Positions 18,590 to 26,438 of a DNA stretch of 64,000 bases are shown here, in pieces. The DNA is taken from positions 1,978,001 through 2,042,000 of the forward strand of contig NZ_CP064295.1 in NCBI RefSeq assembly GCF_015476115.1. Reading direction: 5' to 3'. The translations under genes were made by a program, and so were the position numbers. This DNA comes from Aegicerativicinus sediminis (GTDB lineage Bacteria; Bacteroidota; Bacteroidia; Flavobacteriales; Flavobacteriaceae). Position 1 is the stretch's first letter, and each line of letters begins with the position of its first letter. The notes beneath the pieces are model-generated. The model had not been told where the DNA came from. It searched no databases and saw nothing but the letters and a program-made list of their open reading frames with translations.

Positions 18590-19955
18590 AAAAAGTTTTC
18601 AATTTAAAGGTTTGCTTACCGAAAATGGTTGGCTGGAGAATGTTAAGGTTTATCTTGATGATGATGGTAAAATCGAAAAAATCGATAGTGGGAGAGTAGA
18701 CAGTTCAGCTGAAGGCTATGCATTACCAGGTTTTCAAAATGCGCATTCCCACGCCTTTCAATATGCCATGGCTGGCTTAGCTGAGTTGCATTCAACAAAT
18801 AGTGTTGATGACGACTTTTGGAGTTGGCGATCCGCTATGTATGACATTGCACTTTCTGTATCTCCGGATGAGTTAGAGGCTATTGCTACTATGCTTTATT
18901 CTAAAATGCTTCGCTTCGGCTACACTTCTGTGGCTGAATTTCATTATTTGCATCATGATAAAGATGGGAAGCTTTTTGATAATAGAGCCGAACTTGGAGC
19001 AAGATTAGTTAGTGCAGCAAAAACTGCCGGAATTAAAATTACACTTGTGCCCATGTTTTATCAAATGGGTGGATTTGGGCAAGTAGCTTTGGAAAAGCAA
19101 AAGCGTTTTATTTCGCCCTCTTTAGATGAATACTTGAAACTTTGGGAAGCTTCAGAAAAAGTTGTTAGAAATCAATCGCACGCAAAAATCGGTTATGGTA
19201 TTCACTCTCTTAGAGCCGTAAAAGCTGGGGATATCGAATCTTTTTTCAAAGATTATAAGCAAGACTTGCCTTTTCATATTCACCTTGCCGAACAGATCAA
19301 AGAAATTAAAGATTGTCAAGAGTTTTATCATATGCCACCAGTTGAATGGTTTTTAAATAATGCGCCAGTTTCAGAAAATTTTCATTTGGTTCATTGTACG
19401 CATTTGAATGATTTTGAAGTGAAAGGAATTGCGGAAAGTGGTGCATCTGTGGTGCTGTGTCCCACTACTGAGGGTAATTTGGGTGATGGAATATTTCGAT
19501 TTATAGATTATAAGGAATTTAATGGAAATTGGAGTATTGGTACGGATTCGCATATAGGTCTAAATCCTTTTGAAGAATTGAGATTATTGGATTATGGACA
19601 GCGATTAATTTCTCATAAGCGCAATATTTTTACAACTTCGGAAAGTGGGGATAGTGGTTTTAATGCTATTAAAATGGCTTGGAAGTCTGGTCGAAGAGCT
19701 ATGGGTGAGCAAAATTCTGAATTCTTTGAAATTGGGGATGATTTTGATGCGGTTGTAATGAAGTCTTCCAGTCCATTAATCGAAAATTCTTCAATTAAAA
19801 ACTTGTGTAACACTTTTGTCTATACTGCCGATTCAAGGGATATATTAGGCACAATTGTAGCAGGGAAATGGCTAGTTAAAGAAAATGAGCACAATAAGTT
19901 TCAATCGATAAAAGATCGATTTAAAGAAGCAATCAAAAATTTAGCAATTAGATAA
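18576..19955 (+). CDS. hutF: Formimidoylglutamate deiminase
   Basis: A 459-residue amidohydrolase-superfamily enzyme that converts N-formimidoyl-L-glutamate to N-formylglutamate and ammonia. Metal ligands are visible as His57 and His59 (QNAHSHAFQ), HIHLAEQ, VHCTHLND and the late Asp in GTDSHIGLNP. The MAGLAE-W-WR pattern after the first motif is typical of HutF rather than of guanine deaminases. I use the ATG at 18576; a TTG 15 bp earlier would only lengthen the overlap with the upstream gene. A strong terminator follows the stop. Confidence 0.88.
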   Translation: MKKAEKSFQFKGLLTENGWLENVKVYLDDDGKIEKIDSGRVDSSAEGYALPGFQNAHSHAFQYAMAGLAELHSTNSVDDDFWSWRSAMYDIALSVSPDELEAIATMLYSKMLRFGYTSVAEFHYLHHDKDGKLFDNRAELGARLVSAAKTAGIKITLVPMFYQMGGFGQVALEKQKRFISPSLDEYLKLWEASEKVVRNQSHAKIGYGIHSLRAVKAGDIESFFKDYKQDLPFHIHLAEQIKEIKDCQEFYHMPPVEWFLNNAPVSENFHLVHCTHLNDFEVKGIAESGASVVLCPTTEGNLGDGIFRFIDYKEFNGNWSIGTDSHIGLNPFEELRLLDYGQRLISHKRNIFTTSESGDSGFNAIKMAWKSGRRAMGEQNSEFFEIGDDFDAVVMKSSSPLIENSSIKNLCNTFVYTADSRDILGTIVAGKWLVKENEHNKFQSIKDRFKEAIKNLAIR

Positions 19956-19960
19956 AAAAG

Positions 19961-19988
19961 AAAACCCTCGAAATTTCGAGGGTTTTTT
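19961..19988. terminator. Intrinsic terminator between hutF and ahcY
   Basis: A 26-bp perfect palindrome (19961-19986, AAAACCCTCGAAA and its complement) forms a 10-bp stem with a 6-nt loop. It has T residues on the right and A residues on the left, so it serves both convergent genes. Confidence 0.88.
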
Positions 19989-20009
19989 AATTTATATGAA
20001 TTTCTCAGA

Positions 20010-21326
20010 TTAGTATCTGTAATATTCAGGTTTAAATGGACCTTCAACAGGTACATCGATATAATTTGCTTGGTCTTGCTTTAATTCAGTTAATTCCACT
20101 CCGATTTTTTCAAGATGTAATTTTGCAACCTTTTCATCTAAATGTTTAGGAAGCATATAAACCTTATTTTCATATTCTCCATGGTTGTTCCACAACTCAA
20201 TCTGTGCCAAAGTTTGGTTAGTAAATGAGTTGCTCATTACAAAACTAGGGTGCCCTGTTGCACAACCTAAATTCACCAATCGACCTTCAGCAAGAATAAT
20301 AATATCGTTGCCGTTAACAGAGTATTTATCAACTTGATCCTTAATGGTGTTTTTTGTTGAACCGTGATTTTTATTCATCCAAGCCATATCTATTTCGTTG
20401 TCGAAATGCCCAATGTTACATACTATGGTCTTGTCCTTCATCGCCTCAAAATGCTTGCCTGTAACAATGTCCTTATTACCAGTAGCAGTAATTACAATGT
20501 CAGCATTACCAACCACAGTTTCAAGTTTTTTAACTTCATAACCGTCCATTGCAGCCTGTAATGCACAAATTGGATCGATTTCAGTAACTGTTACTATACT
20601 TCCAGCACCTCTAAATGACGCAGCAGTTCCTTTACCTACATCTCCATAACCACAAACCACAACACGCTTACCGGCTAACATTACGTCGGTTGCACGTCTA
20701 ATAGCATCAACAGCACTTTCTCTACAGCCATATTTATTATCGAATTTGCTCTTTGTAACAGAGTCATTTACGTTGATGGCAGGCATAGGAAGAGTGCCTT
20801 TTTTCATTCGTTCATACAAACGGTGTACACCTGTTGTGGTTTCTTCAGATAGACCTTTAATGCCTGAAATTAATTCTGGATAGTTATCAAAAACCATATT
20901 TGTTAGATCACCGCCATCGTCCAAAATCATGTTCAAGGGTTTTCTTTCTTCACCAAAAAATAAGGTTTGTTCTATGCACCAATTGAATTCTTCTTCAGTC
21001 ATTCCTTTCCAAGCATAAACTGGAATGCCCGCAGCAGCAATGGCAGCAGCGGCTTGGTCTTGAGTTGAAAAGATATTGCAAGAACTCCAGGTAACTTCAG
21101 CACCTAATGCCACCAAAGTCTCAATAAGGACAGCAGTTTGTATGGTCATATGCAAACAACCGGCAATCCTGGCACCTTTGAGCGGTTGAGAGTCGCGATA
21201 CTCCTCACGTAAGCTCATCAATCCTGGCATTTCAGCTTCAGCTAGCTCTATTTCTTTGCGGCCCCATTCAGCCAATTCAATATTTTTGACTTTATAAGGT
21301 AAGTAAGTTGCAGTTTTTGTACTCAT
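20010..21326 (-). CDS. ahcY: Adenosylhomocysteinase (S-adenosylhomocysteine hydrolase)
   Basis: A 438-residue cytoplasmic enzyme that reversibly splits S-adenosylhomocysteine into adenosine and homocysteine, clearing the inhibitor left by methyltransferases and feeding methionine regeneration. The NAD-binding Rossmann motif GYGDVGKG, the substrate-binding DDGGDLT block, [13 protein letters not shown] and the C-terminal PFKPEYYRY tail are all present. The length is normal. It is a single gene, divergent from the phosphopantetheinyl transferase gene. Confidence 0.96.
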   Translation of the reverse strand: MSTKTATYLPYKVKNIELAEWGRKEIELAEAEMPGLMSLREEYRDSQPLKGARIAGCLHMTIQTAVLIETLVALGAEVTWSSCNIFSTQDQAAAAIAAAGIPVYAWKGMTEEEFNWCIEQTLFFGEERKPLNMILDDGGDLTNMVFDNYPELISGIKGLSEETTTGVHRLYERMKKGTLPMPAINVNDSVTKSKFDNKYGCRESAVDAIRRATDVMLAGKRVVVCGYGDVGKGTAASFRGAGSIVTVTEIDPICALQAAMDGYEVKKLETVVGNADIVITATGNKDIVTGKHFEAMKDKTIVCNIGHFDNEIDMAWMNKNHGSTKNTIKDQVDKYSVNGNDIIILAEGRLVNLGCATGHPSFVMSNSFTNQTLAQIELWNNHGEYENKVYMLPKHLDEKVAKLHLEKIGVELTELKQDQANYIDVPVEGPFKPEYYRY

Positions 21327-21434
21327 AAAAATGTTTCAATTTATTATCGCCAAATTCAATTGGCTTTGCTTTTAAAATAGATTAAATTCGCCTTTGTTAA
21401 TCAGCAAGCTAACCACTTGGTCTACTGATTAATT

Positions 21435-21464
21435 TTTGGTTTGCAAAGTTAACCAATAAGTTTG
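21435..21464 (+). promoter_or_regulatory. Bacteroidota-type promoter upstream of the PPTase/GGGPS gene train
   Basis: TTTG at 21435-21438, an 18-bp spacer and TAAGTTTG at 21457-21464 match the TTTG / TAnnTTTG pattern of Bacteroidota vegetative promoters. The start codon follows 10 bp later, so the leader would be very short, as is common in this group. Pattern match only. Confidence 0.5.
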
Positions 21465-21474
21465 AGAAATCTAA

Positions 21475-22104
21475 ATGCCACTATATAAATCCATTAAACC
21501 AAATCCGCATACCGAAGTTAAGGTGTGGAAAATTACCGAATCTTTTGAAGATTTACTGAAACCAATAACACTTTTGCCGGATCGGATGAAACGTGTCGAC
21601 GGTATGAAAAGTGAAATCCATAGACGTGGATTTTTGAGTGTAAGACATTTGCTAGCAGAATTTGGCTATGAGGATAAAGATCTTTACTATGACCAGTATG
21701 GTAAGCCTCATTTAACAGATGGTAAACATATCTCAATAACCCATTCGTTTGAGTTTTCCGCAGTAGTTGTAAGTGATGAGGTCGTGGGGATTGATATAGA
21801 AATGCAGCGATCAAAAATTATAAAGATTGGTTCAAAGTTTTGTGATTTTGACAACTACCATATATGTAAATCTGAAACAGAAATGGTTAGAAAACTCACT
21901 GTGATATGGTGCATAAAAGAATCCCTCTATAAATCTTATGCAACACCCGGATTGAGTTTTAAAGAGCATTGCCAAGTAATTCCTTTTATGCTAGATGATG
22001 GCCAAACACTATCATGGATTCTATATGAAGATAAGGCCTGCCGATATACAAGTCATTATTTTGAATTTGAAGGTTATACCTGTGCTTATATTATGCCATC
22101 GTGA
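21475..22104 (+). CDS. 4'-phosphopantetheinyl transferase superfamily protein
   Basis: A 209-residue Sfp-type enzyme that moves the 4'-phosphopantetheine arm of CoA onto a serine of carrier proteins. Key motifs are VGIDIEMQR (magnesium-binding Asp and Glu) and WCIKESLYKSY (the W-x-x-K-E signature). The carrier protein target is not known from the window; fatty acid or polyketide carriers are possible. It overlaps the GGGP synthase gene by 4 bp, which indicates coupled translation, and it heads a plus-strand gene train running to 26203. A promoter-like pair lies just upstream. Confidence 0.85.
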   Translation: MPLYKSIKPNPHTEVKVWKITESFEDLLKPITLLPDRMKRVDGMKSEIHRRGFLSVRHLLAEFGYEDKDLYYDQYGKPHLTDGKHISITHSFEFSAVVVSDEVVGIDIEMQRSKIIKIGSKFCDFDNYHICKSETEMVRKLTVIWCIKESLYKSYATPGLSFKEHCQVIPFMLDDGQTLSWILYEDKACRYTSHYFEFEGYTCAYIMPS

Positions 22105-22856
22105 ATGAAATCTTAGCATATATAAAATATGGAGCTTCTAGAAAAATTCCATTTTTGGCTGTATTGCTAGATCCAGACAAATTGGAGGTTAAAGACTTAC
22201 CAAGGTTATTAAATAAAATCCACAAATCGGCTACCACTCACATTTTAGTAGGTGGAAGTACGGTTAAAGATGGACAAACACAGGAAATTGTTTCAGTCAT
22301 TAAGCAGCTAAGCCATCTGCCAATCATTATATTTCCTGGAGATACCAATCAGATTTGTGAAGAGGCAGATGCTATCTTATTTCTTTCACTGCTATCGGGT
22401 AATAATCCAGATTATTTAATAGGAAAACATGTGGAAGCCGTTCCTAAACTTTTAAATTCAGATTTGGAAATTATCCCAACGGCTTATATTCTTGTTGAAA
22501 ATGGCAAAGCTACAGCCGTGGAAAAGGTCACGGAAACAGTGCCAATTCCAAATTCAGATATAAACCAAGTAGTACATACCGCTAAGGCAGGAGAATTTTT
22601 AGGAATGCAGTTATGTTATTTGGAAGCAGGAAGTGGGGCAAACCAACCTATACCAGTAGACATTATTAAAGCAGTAAAGTCAATTCTCAACATTCCATTA
22701 ATTATTGGTGGAGGAATCAACAACATGCAAGGTATTCAGAAGGCGTATGATGCGGGAGCGGACATGGTTGTAATCGGAACAGCTTTTGAAAATGATCCAT
22801 GTTTTTTTGAAACCACAGAAAAAATAAATCAGATTTCCCATGAAAATATCCGTTGA
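22101..22856 (+). CDS. pcrB: Geranylgeranylglyceryl/heptaprenylglyceryl phosphate synthase
   Basis: A 251-residue TIM-barrel prenyltransferase that joins a polyprenyl diphosphate to sn-glycerol-1-phosphate, the first ether-lipid step in archaea. Bacterial members exist in Bacillota (PcrB) and Bacteroidota. The AVLLDPDKL start, FPGDTNQI block and the phosphate-binding IIGGGINN and VIGTAFEND segments fit the family. The chain length and the final product in flavobacteria are not certain. Translation starts at GTG (22101), overlapping the stop of the transferase gene by 4 bp. The thiamine-binding protein gene overlaps its end by 17 bp. Confidence 0.88.
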   Translation: MNEILAYIKYGASRKIPFLAVLLDPDKLEVKDLPRLLNKIHKSATTHILVGGSTVKDGQTQEIVSVIKQLSHLPIIIFPGDTNQICEEADAILFLSLLSGNNPDYLIGKHVEAVPKLLNSDLEIIPTAYILVENGKATAVEKVTETVPIPNSDINQVVHTAKAGEFLGMQLCYLEAGSGANQPIPVDIIKAVKSILNIPLIIGGGINNMQGIQKAYDAGADMVVIGTAFENDPCFFETTEKINQISHENIR

Positions 22857-23100
22857 GCTAACCTTAACACCTTTGCAAGACAATTTTGAGCCTCCTATAA
22901 AAGGGTTTATTGTGACCCTAAGAAATTCAGATTTCAAGGTATTGGAGAATCCATTGAGTACTCAAATCTACGGGGAGTACGATTCTTTAATGCCATTTTT
23001 AACCAATGCCGTAAAAGAGGCCTTTTTAAATTTAGATCATGTAGTCTTACACATGAAATTAGTAAAAAGTGATCGCAGCGACTATGAACCAGATTTTTGA
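22840..23100 (+). CDS. Thiamine-binding protein (MTH1187/YkoF-like, DUF77)
   Basis: An 86-residue single-domain protein with the ferredoxin-like beta-alpha-beta pattern of the MTH1187/YkoF family: ISVELTLTPL strand, FIVTLRNS strand, then GEYDSLMPFLTNAVKEAF helix. Members bind thiamine or its pyrimidine part in the cytoplasm. The neighbours support a thiamine role: a PnuC-like transporter directly after it (17-bp overlap) and a TPP riboswitch with a TonB-dependent receptor further down. It overlaps the preceding GGGP synthase gene by 17 bp as well. The binding function itself is inferred from family and context. Confidence 0.7.
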   Translation: MKISVELTLTPLQDNFEPPIKGFIVTLRNSDFKVLENPLSTQIYGEYDSLMPFLTNAVKEAFLNLDHVVLHMKLVKSDRSDYEPDF

Positions 23101-23716
23101 TTTTTTTTTAGATGCTTATCGAGATACCCCAACTTATGCTATTATACTGGAATTTATAGCCTTTGTTTTTGGTATACTAAGCGTTTACTATGCTAAAAAA
23201 GAGAATATTTGGGTTTATCCTACTGGATTAATAGCTACGATTATAACTGTTTATCTTCTTTATGTTGCAGGTTATTTGGGAGATATGATGATGAACGTTT
23301 ATTACTCTATAATGAGTATCTACGGATGGTGGAACTGGTCTAGAAAAAAGAACAATGTCTATGTTGTGCCAATTTCCAGAACCAATCTAAAAGAAAAATT
23401 AATTGGTGTTTTGTTTTTTATTCTTACTATGGTTGTAACCTACCTAGTTTATAGGGGATTTGACTATGAAATTGGAACCACAAATTATATAGATATTGTT
23501 ACTTCCGGCATCTTTTTTACCGCAATGTGGTACATGGCTATTAAGAAACTTGAAAACTGGACACTTTGGATTATCGGGGATATCGTAACAGTTCCGCTTT
23601 ATGGTTATCGTGGTCTAGGCATGCTATCTTTACAATATCTTATCTTTACAATCCTTGCAATTCAAGGGTACATCGCATGGAAAAAAGCCTTAAACAAAAA
23701 CCTTCAGACTGCATAA
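23084..23716 (+). CDS. pnuC: PnuC/PnuT-family vitamin transporter
   Basis: A 210-residue inner-membrane protein with about seven hydrophobic segments and the PnuC-family blocks WVYPTGLIATIIT, YYSIMSIYGWWNW and WIIGDIVTVPLYGYRG. PnuC proteins carry nicotinamide riboside by facilitated diffusion; related PnuT proteins carry thiamine and are tied to TPP riboswitches. The thiamine-binding gene before it and the riboswitch-controlled receptor after it favour thiamine, but NadR-like homology of the next gene leaves nicotinamide riboside open. I use the ATG at 23084 (MNQIFDFFLDAY); a GTG 15 bp earlier is less likely. It overlaps both neighbours. Confidence 0.85.
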   Translation: MNQIFDFFLDAYRDTPTYAIILEFIAFVFGILSVYYAKKENIWVYPTGLIATIITVYLLYVAGYLGDMMMNVYYSIMSIYGWWNWSRKKNNVYVVPISRTNLKEKLIGVLFFILTMVVTYLVYRGFDYEIGTTNYIDIVTSGIFFTAMWYMAIKKLENWTLWIIGDIVTVPLYGYRGLGMLSLQYLIFTILAIQGYIAWKKALNKNLQTA

Positions 23717-24240
23717 AAGTTGTAATGTTTGGTCCTGAATCCACAGGAAAAACCACCTTAGCCATGAAATTGGCTGAGCATTATAATACGGCTTGGGTAC
23801 CCGAGTATGCTAGGGATTATCTTCAGAAAAAGTGGGACAAGGAAAAGAAAATCTGTGAAACTGCTGATCTTTTACCAATTGCCAAAGGCCAAATTAAAAT
23901 TGAAAACGAACTTACTGAAATAGCTAATAAAATATTGATTTGTGATACTGATCTTCTAGAAACCAAAGTATATTCGGAAACTTATTATGGCGGTAGTTGT
24001 GATCCATTATTGGAGGAATATGCGATTAAAAATCAATATGATTTATATTTCTTAACTTATGTAGATATACCTTGGGTAAAGGATGACCTGCGTGATAAAC
24101 CTTTTCAAAGAGCAGAAATGTTTGCGGCTTTTGAACAAGCCTTAATCGAATACAATCGTCCATATATTATCCTTAAAGGTAGTATGGAGCAACGGTTATC
24201 TCTCGCAGTTGATACAATTGATAAAAAATTTTTTAAATGA
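23677..24240 (+). CDS. NadR-like P-loop kinase (AAA_28), vitamin kinase candidate
   Basis: A 187-residue P-loop protein. The Walker A motif GPESTGKTT (19-27) and the segments VPEYARDYL, ICDTDLLETKVYSE and LRDKPFQRAEMF match the ribosylnicotinamide kinase domain of NadR. The nucleotidyltransferase and DNA-binding domains of full NadR are absent. Kinases of this kind trap an imported vitamin by phosphorylation, and the PnuC-like transporter gene overlaps it by 40 bp. The substrate may be nicotinamide riboside or thiamine; the thiamine context argues for the latter. The ATG at 23677 is chosen because upstream in-frame sequence lies deep inside the transporter gene and is not family-like. Confidence 0.78.
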   Translation: MEKSLKQKPSDCIKVVMFGPESTGKTTLAMKLAEHYNTAWVPEYARDYLQKKWDKEKKICETADLLPIAKGQIKIENELTEIANKILICDTDLLETKVYSETYYGGSCDPLLEEYAIKNQYDLYFLTYVDIPWVKDDLRDKPFQRAEMFAAFEQALIEYNRPYIILKGSMEQRLSLAVDTIDKKFFK

Positions 24241-25802
24241 GTATGGAATTTTCACTAAAGGATACTGAACAAATTAAAGCAAAAGGATTGACTCTAGAGG
24301 CGGTAGAGCATCAAATGGAACTATTCCAAAACGGTTTGCCTTATTCAAATTTGGTTGCTCCAGCGGTGGTTGATGATGGGATACTTAAACTTTCGGAAAA
24401 AGAAAGAGATGGATTCATAAAAATATATGAAAAAAAGGTTGATGATATTTCGGTTATAAAATTTGTTCCGGCTTCCGGTGCTGCAACTCGCATGTTTAAG
24501 TTTTTATTTCAGTTTCTAAAAACTTACGATCCTGAAAAAGAAAGTATAAATAGTTATATCAATAATAATAACGACAGAGATCTTTACACTTTTTTGGTTG
24601 GGTTAGAAAAATTTCCGTTTTATGAATCCGTTCGGGCGAGCCTTTTGAAGAGTTGTCCAGATTACGAATCTATGAGTAGTAATGACCAATATTTATTGTT
24701 CATCAAGGCAATGTTAGATTCAGATAAATTGGATTATGGCAATTCCCCTAAAGGCCTTCTGCCATTCCATGAATATAAGAATCAAGTTATTTCTACAGCT
24801 TTCGAGGAACATTTGTTTGAGACGGCTTTATATACTTCTCAAAAAAAGCCGGTAAAGATTCATTTTACCATTTCGGAAAAATACAAAGACCGTTTTAATG
24901 AAGAGTTTAAGAGAATTCAAGATAAAGTTGAGCAAAAAACAGGATCTAAATTCGATATCAGTTTTTCTTATCAGAAACAGTCAACCGATACAATAGCTGT
25001 CACTCCAGATAACGAGCCCTTTCGAAATCAGGATAGCTCAATTCTTTTTAGACCTTCGGGACATGGGGCTTTGGTTGAAAACCTAAATGAACTTGATGCC
25101 GATGTTATATTCATGAAGAATATAGATAATGTGGTTGTTTACAGATATAAAGATGAAGTGGCCTGTTATAAAAAAATGCTTGGGGGGATTTTGTTAGACA
25201 TTCAGGAAAAGGTTTTTCAATATTTAAATGAATTAGATTCTAAAACTTTTGAAGAAGCTGAATTAGAACCAGTCTTAAACTTTATGACTGATGAAATGCA
25301 GATTAAATTTTCTAGGGAGTTTCAGAAATATAAAACCAAATACCAGATTGAATACATCCAGGAAAAACTTAATCGACCAATTAGAATCTGCGGAATGGTT
25401 AAGAATGAAGGTGAACCCGGAGGTGGCCCTTTCTGGGTAAAAAATGAAAATGGAGAGGTCTCCCTTCAGATTGTAGAGTCTGCACAAATTGATTTAAAAA
25501 ACAAAAAGCAAAAGAGCATTTTTAAAGGTTCTACACATTTTAATCCGGTAGACGTTGTTTGCGGTGTTCGAAATTATAAAGGAGAAAAATTCAATTTGAA
25601 GGAGTTTGTTGATCCCAATGCGGCTTTTATTACGGATAAAACCAAATCAGGAAAAGATCTTAAAGCACTCGAATTACCAGGACTTTGGAATGGCACCATG
25701 GCAAATTGGAATACTATTTTCGTTGAAGTGCCATTGATAACCTTTAATCCTGTAAAAACTGTAAATGATCTTCTGAAGGCTCCCCACCAAATTAAAAAAT
25801 GA
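24237..25802 (+). CDS. DUF4301 protein with nucleotidyltransferase-like motifs
   Basis: A 521-residue cytoplasmic protein of the DUF4301 family, known mainly from Bacteroidota and without assigned function. I see three blocks that resemble sugar-phosphate nucleotidyltransferases of the UDP-sugar pyrophosphorylase type: PASGAATRMFK at 78-88 (compare the G-x-G-T-R-M nucleotide loop), RPSGHGAL at 272-279, and NIDN at 295-298 (compare the N-x-D-N substrate loop). A C-terminal region with GGPFWVKNENG follows. This similarity is my reading and is not an established annotation. The gene overlaps the kinase gene and the arfB gene by 4 bp each. Confidence 0.75.
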   Translation: MSMEFSLKDTEQIKAKGLTLEAVEHQMELFQNGLPYSNLVAPAVVDDGILKLSEKERDGFIKIYEKKVDDISVIKFVPASGAATRMFKFLFQFLKTYDPEKESINSYINNNNDRDLYTFLVGLEKFPFYESVRASLLKSCPDYESMSSNDQYLLFIKAMLDSDKLDYGNSPKGLLPFHEYKNQVISTAFEEHLFETALYTSQKKPVKIHFTISEKYKDRFNEEFKRIQDKVEQKTGSKFDISFSYQKQSTDTIAVTPDNEPFRNQDSSILFRPSGHGALVENLNELDADVIFMKNIDNVVVYRYKDEVACYKKMLGGILLDIQEKVFQYLNELDSKTFEEAELEPVLNFMTDEMQIKFSREFQKYKTKYQIEYIQEKLNRPIRICGMVKNEGEPGGGPFWVKNENGEVSLQIVESAQIDLKNKKQKSIFKGSTHFNPVDVVCGVRNYKGEKFNLKEFVDPNAAFITDKTKSGKDLKALELPGLWNGTMANWNTIFVEVPLITFNPVKTVNDLLKAPHQIKK

Positions 25803-26203
25803 TCGATTTTGAAATTTTAGAAAAAGAGCTGCAATTCAGAGCTGTTAGAAGTTCTGGAGCAGGTGGGCAGCACGTTAATAAAGTTTCAAGCAAGGTTGAA
25901 CTTTATTGGTCTTTACAGGATTCCATGGTCTTTGATGAAGACCAAAAGCATCGCTTAGAAGTTAAATTATCTAACCGCCTCACGAAAGATGGAGTTCTGA
26001 TTCTTCAAAATAGTGAAAGCCGGAGTCAACATAAAAATAAAGAATTGGTTGTTCAGCAATTCAAAGAGCTGATTGAAGAAAGTTTAAAAAAGAAAAAGAA
26101 GCGTGTAGCAACCAAAGTTCCGAAGAAAGTAAAACAAAAACGTCTGGCCAACAAACGACAACTTTCTGAGAAAAAAGCCCTTAGAAAACCTCCTGAGATT
26201 TAA
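25799..26203 (+). CDS. arfB: Alternative ribosome-rescue factor ArfB (YaeJ)
   Basis: A 134-residue peptidyl-tRNA hydrolase that frees ribosomes stalled without a stop codon. The catalytic GGQ lies at 22-24 within RSSGAGGQHVNKVSS, and the long Lys/Arg-rich C-terminal tail (from about residue 95) is the part that enters the empty mRNA channel. The length and layout are those of ArfB, not of full release factors. It overlaps the DUF4301 gene by 4 bp and is the last gene of the train before the TPP riboswitch. Confidence 0.92.
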   Translation: MIDFEILEKELQFRAVRSSGAGGQHVNKVSSKVELYWSLQDSMVFDEDQKHRLEVKLSNRLTKDGVLILQNSESRSQHKNKELVVQQFKELIEESLKKKKKRVATKVPKKVKQKRLANKRQLSEKKALRKPPEI

Positions 26204-26249
26204 TTAAATTTTCAAAGTTTAGTTATGGCATATTTATCTATATGTGTAA

Positions 26250-26340
26250 CTTTGTTCCGTTCTCAAAAGGGGTGCCTATATCGGCTGAGATCATACCCAA
26301 TGAACCTAGAACAGGTAATGCTGTTTAGGGATAAACAAGG
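26250..26340 (+). promoter_or_regulatory. TPP (THI-box) riboswitch
   Basis: The conserved core is plain: GGGGTGC at 26269-26275, CTGAGA at 26285-26290, TGAACCT at 26301-26307, ACAGGTAATGCTG at 26311-26323 and AGGGA at 26327-26331. A possible P1 helix pairs CTTTGT (26250-26255) with ACAAGG (26335-26340). It lies upstream of a TonB-dependent receptor, which marks the receptor as repressed by thiamine pyrophosphate and so as a likely thiamine transporter. Confidence 0.93.
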
Positions 26341-26356
26341 TGAAATAATCACCTTG
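26336..26356 (+). promoter_or_regulatory. Hairpin after the riboswitch, possible expression platform
   Basis: CAAGGTGA (26336-26343) and TCACCTTG (26349-26356) form a perfect 8-bp stem with a 5-nt loop. The left arm reuses the bases that would close P1 of the riboswitch, so the two structures exclude each other. No T run follows, so it is not a terminator by itself. Confidence 0.55.
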
Positions 26357-26416
26357 AATTGGATCTTAAGGATTCGTAATTAAATAACAACTAAAGAATA
26401 ATTACCTCTTTTTATT

Positions 26417-26436
26417 CGATTAAAAATTTTTAATCG
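26417..26436 (+). promoter_or_regulatory. Perfect 20-bp palindrome next to the receptor start codon
   Basis: CGATTAAAAA at 26417-26426 and its exact complement at 26427-26436 end two bases before the ATG at 26439. It could fold over the ribosome entry site or bind a dimeric protein. Chance is possible because the DNA is AT-rich. Confidence 0.4.
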
Positions 26437-26438
26437 CA

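Noticed and set aside
26336-26356. Hairpin after the TPP riboswitch as intrinsic terminator
   Set aside because: No T run follows the stem, so it is listed as a possible switching structure instead.
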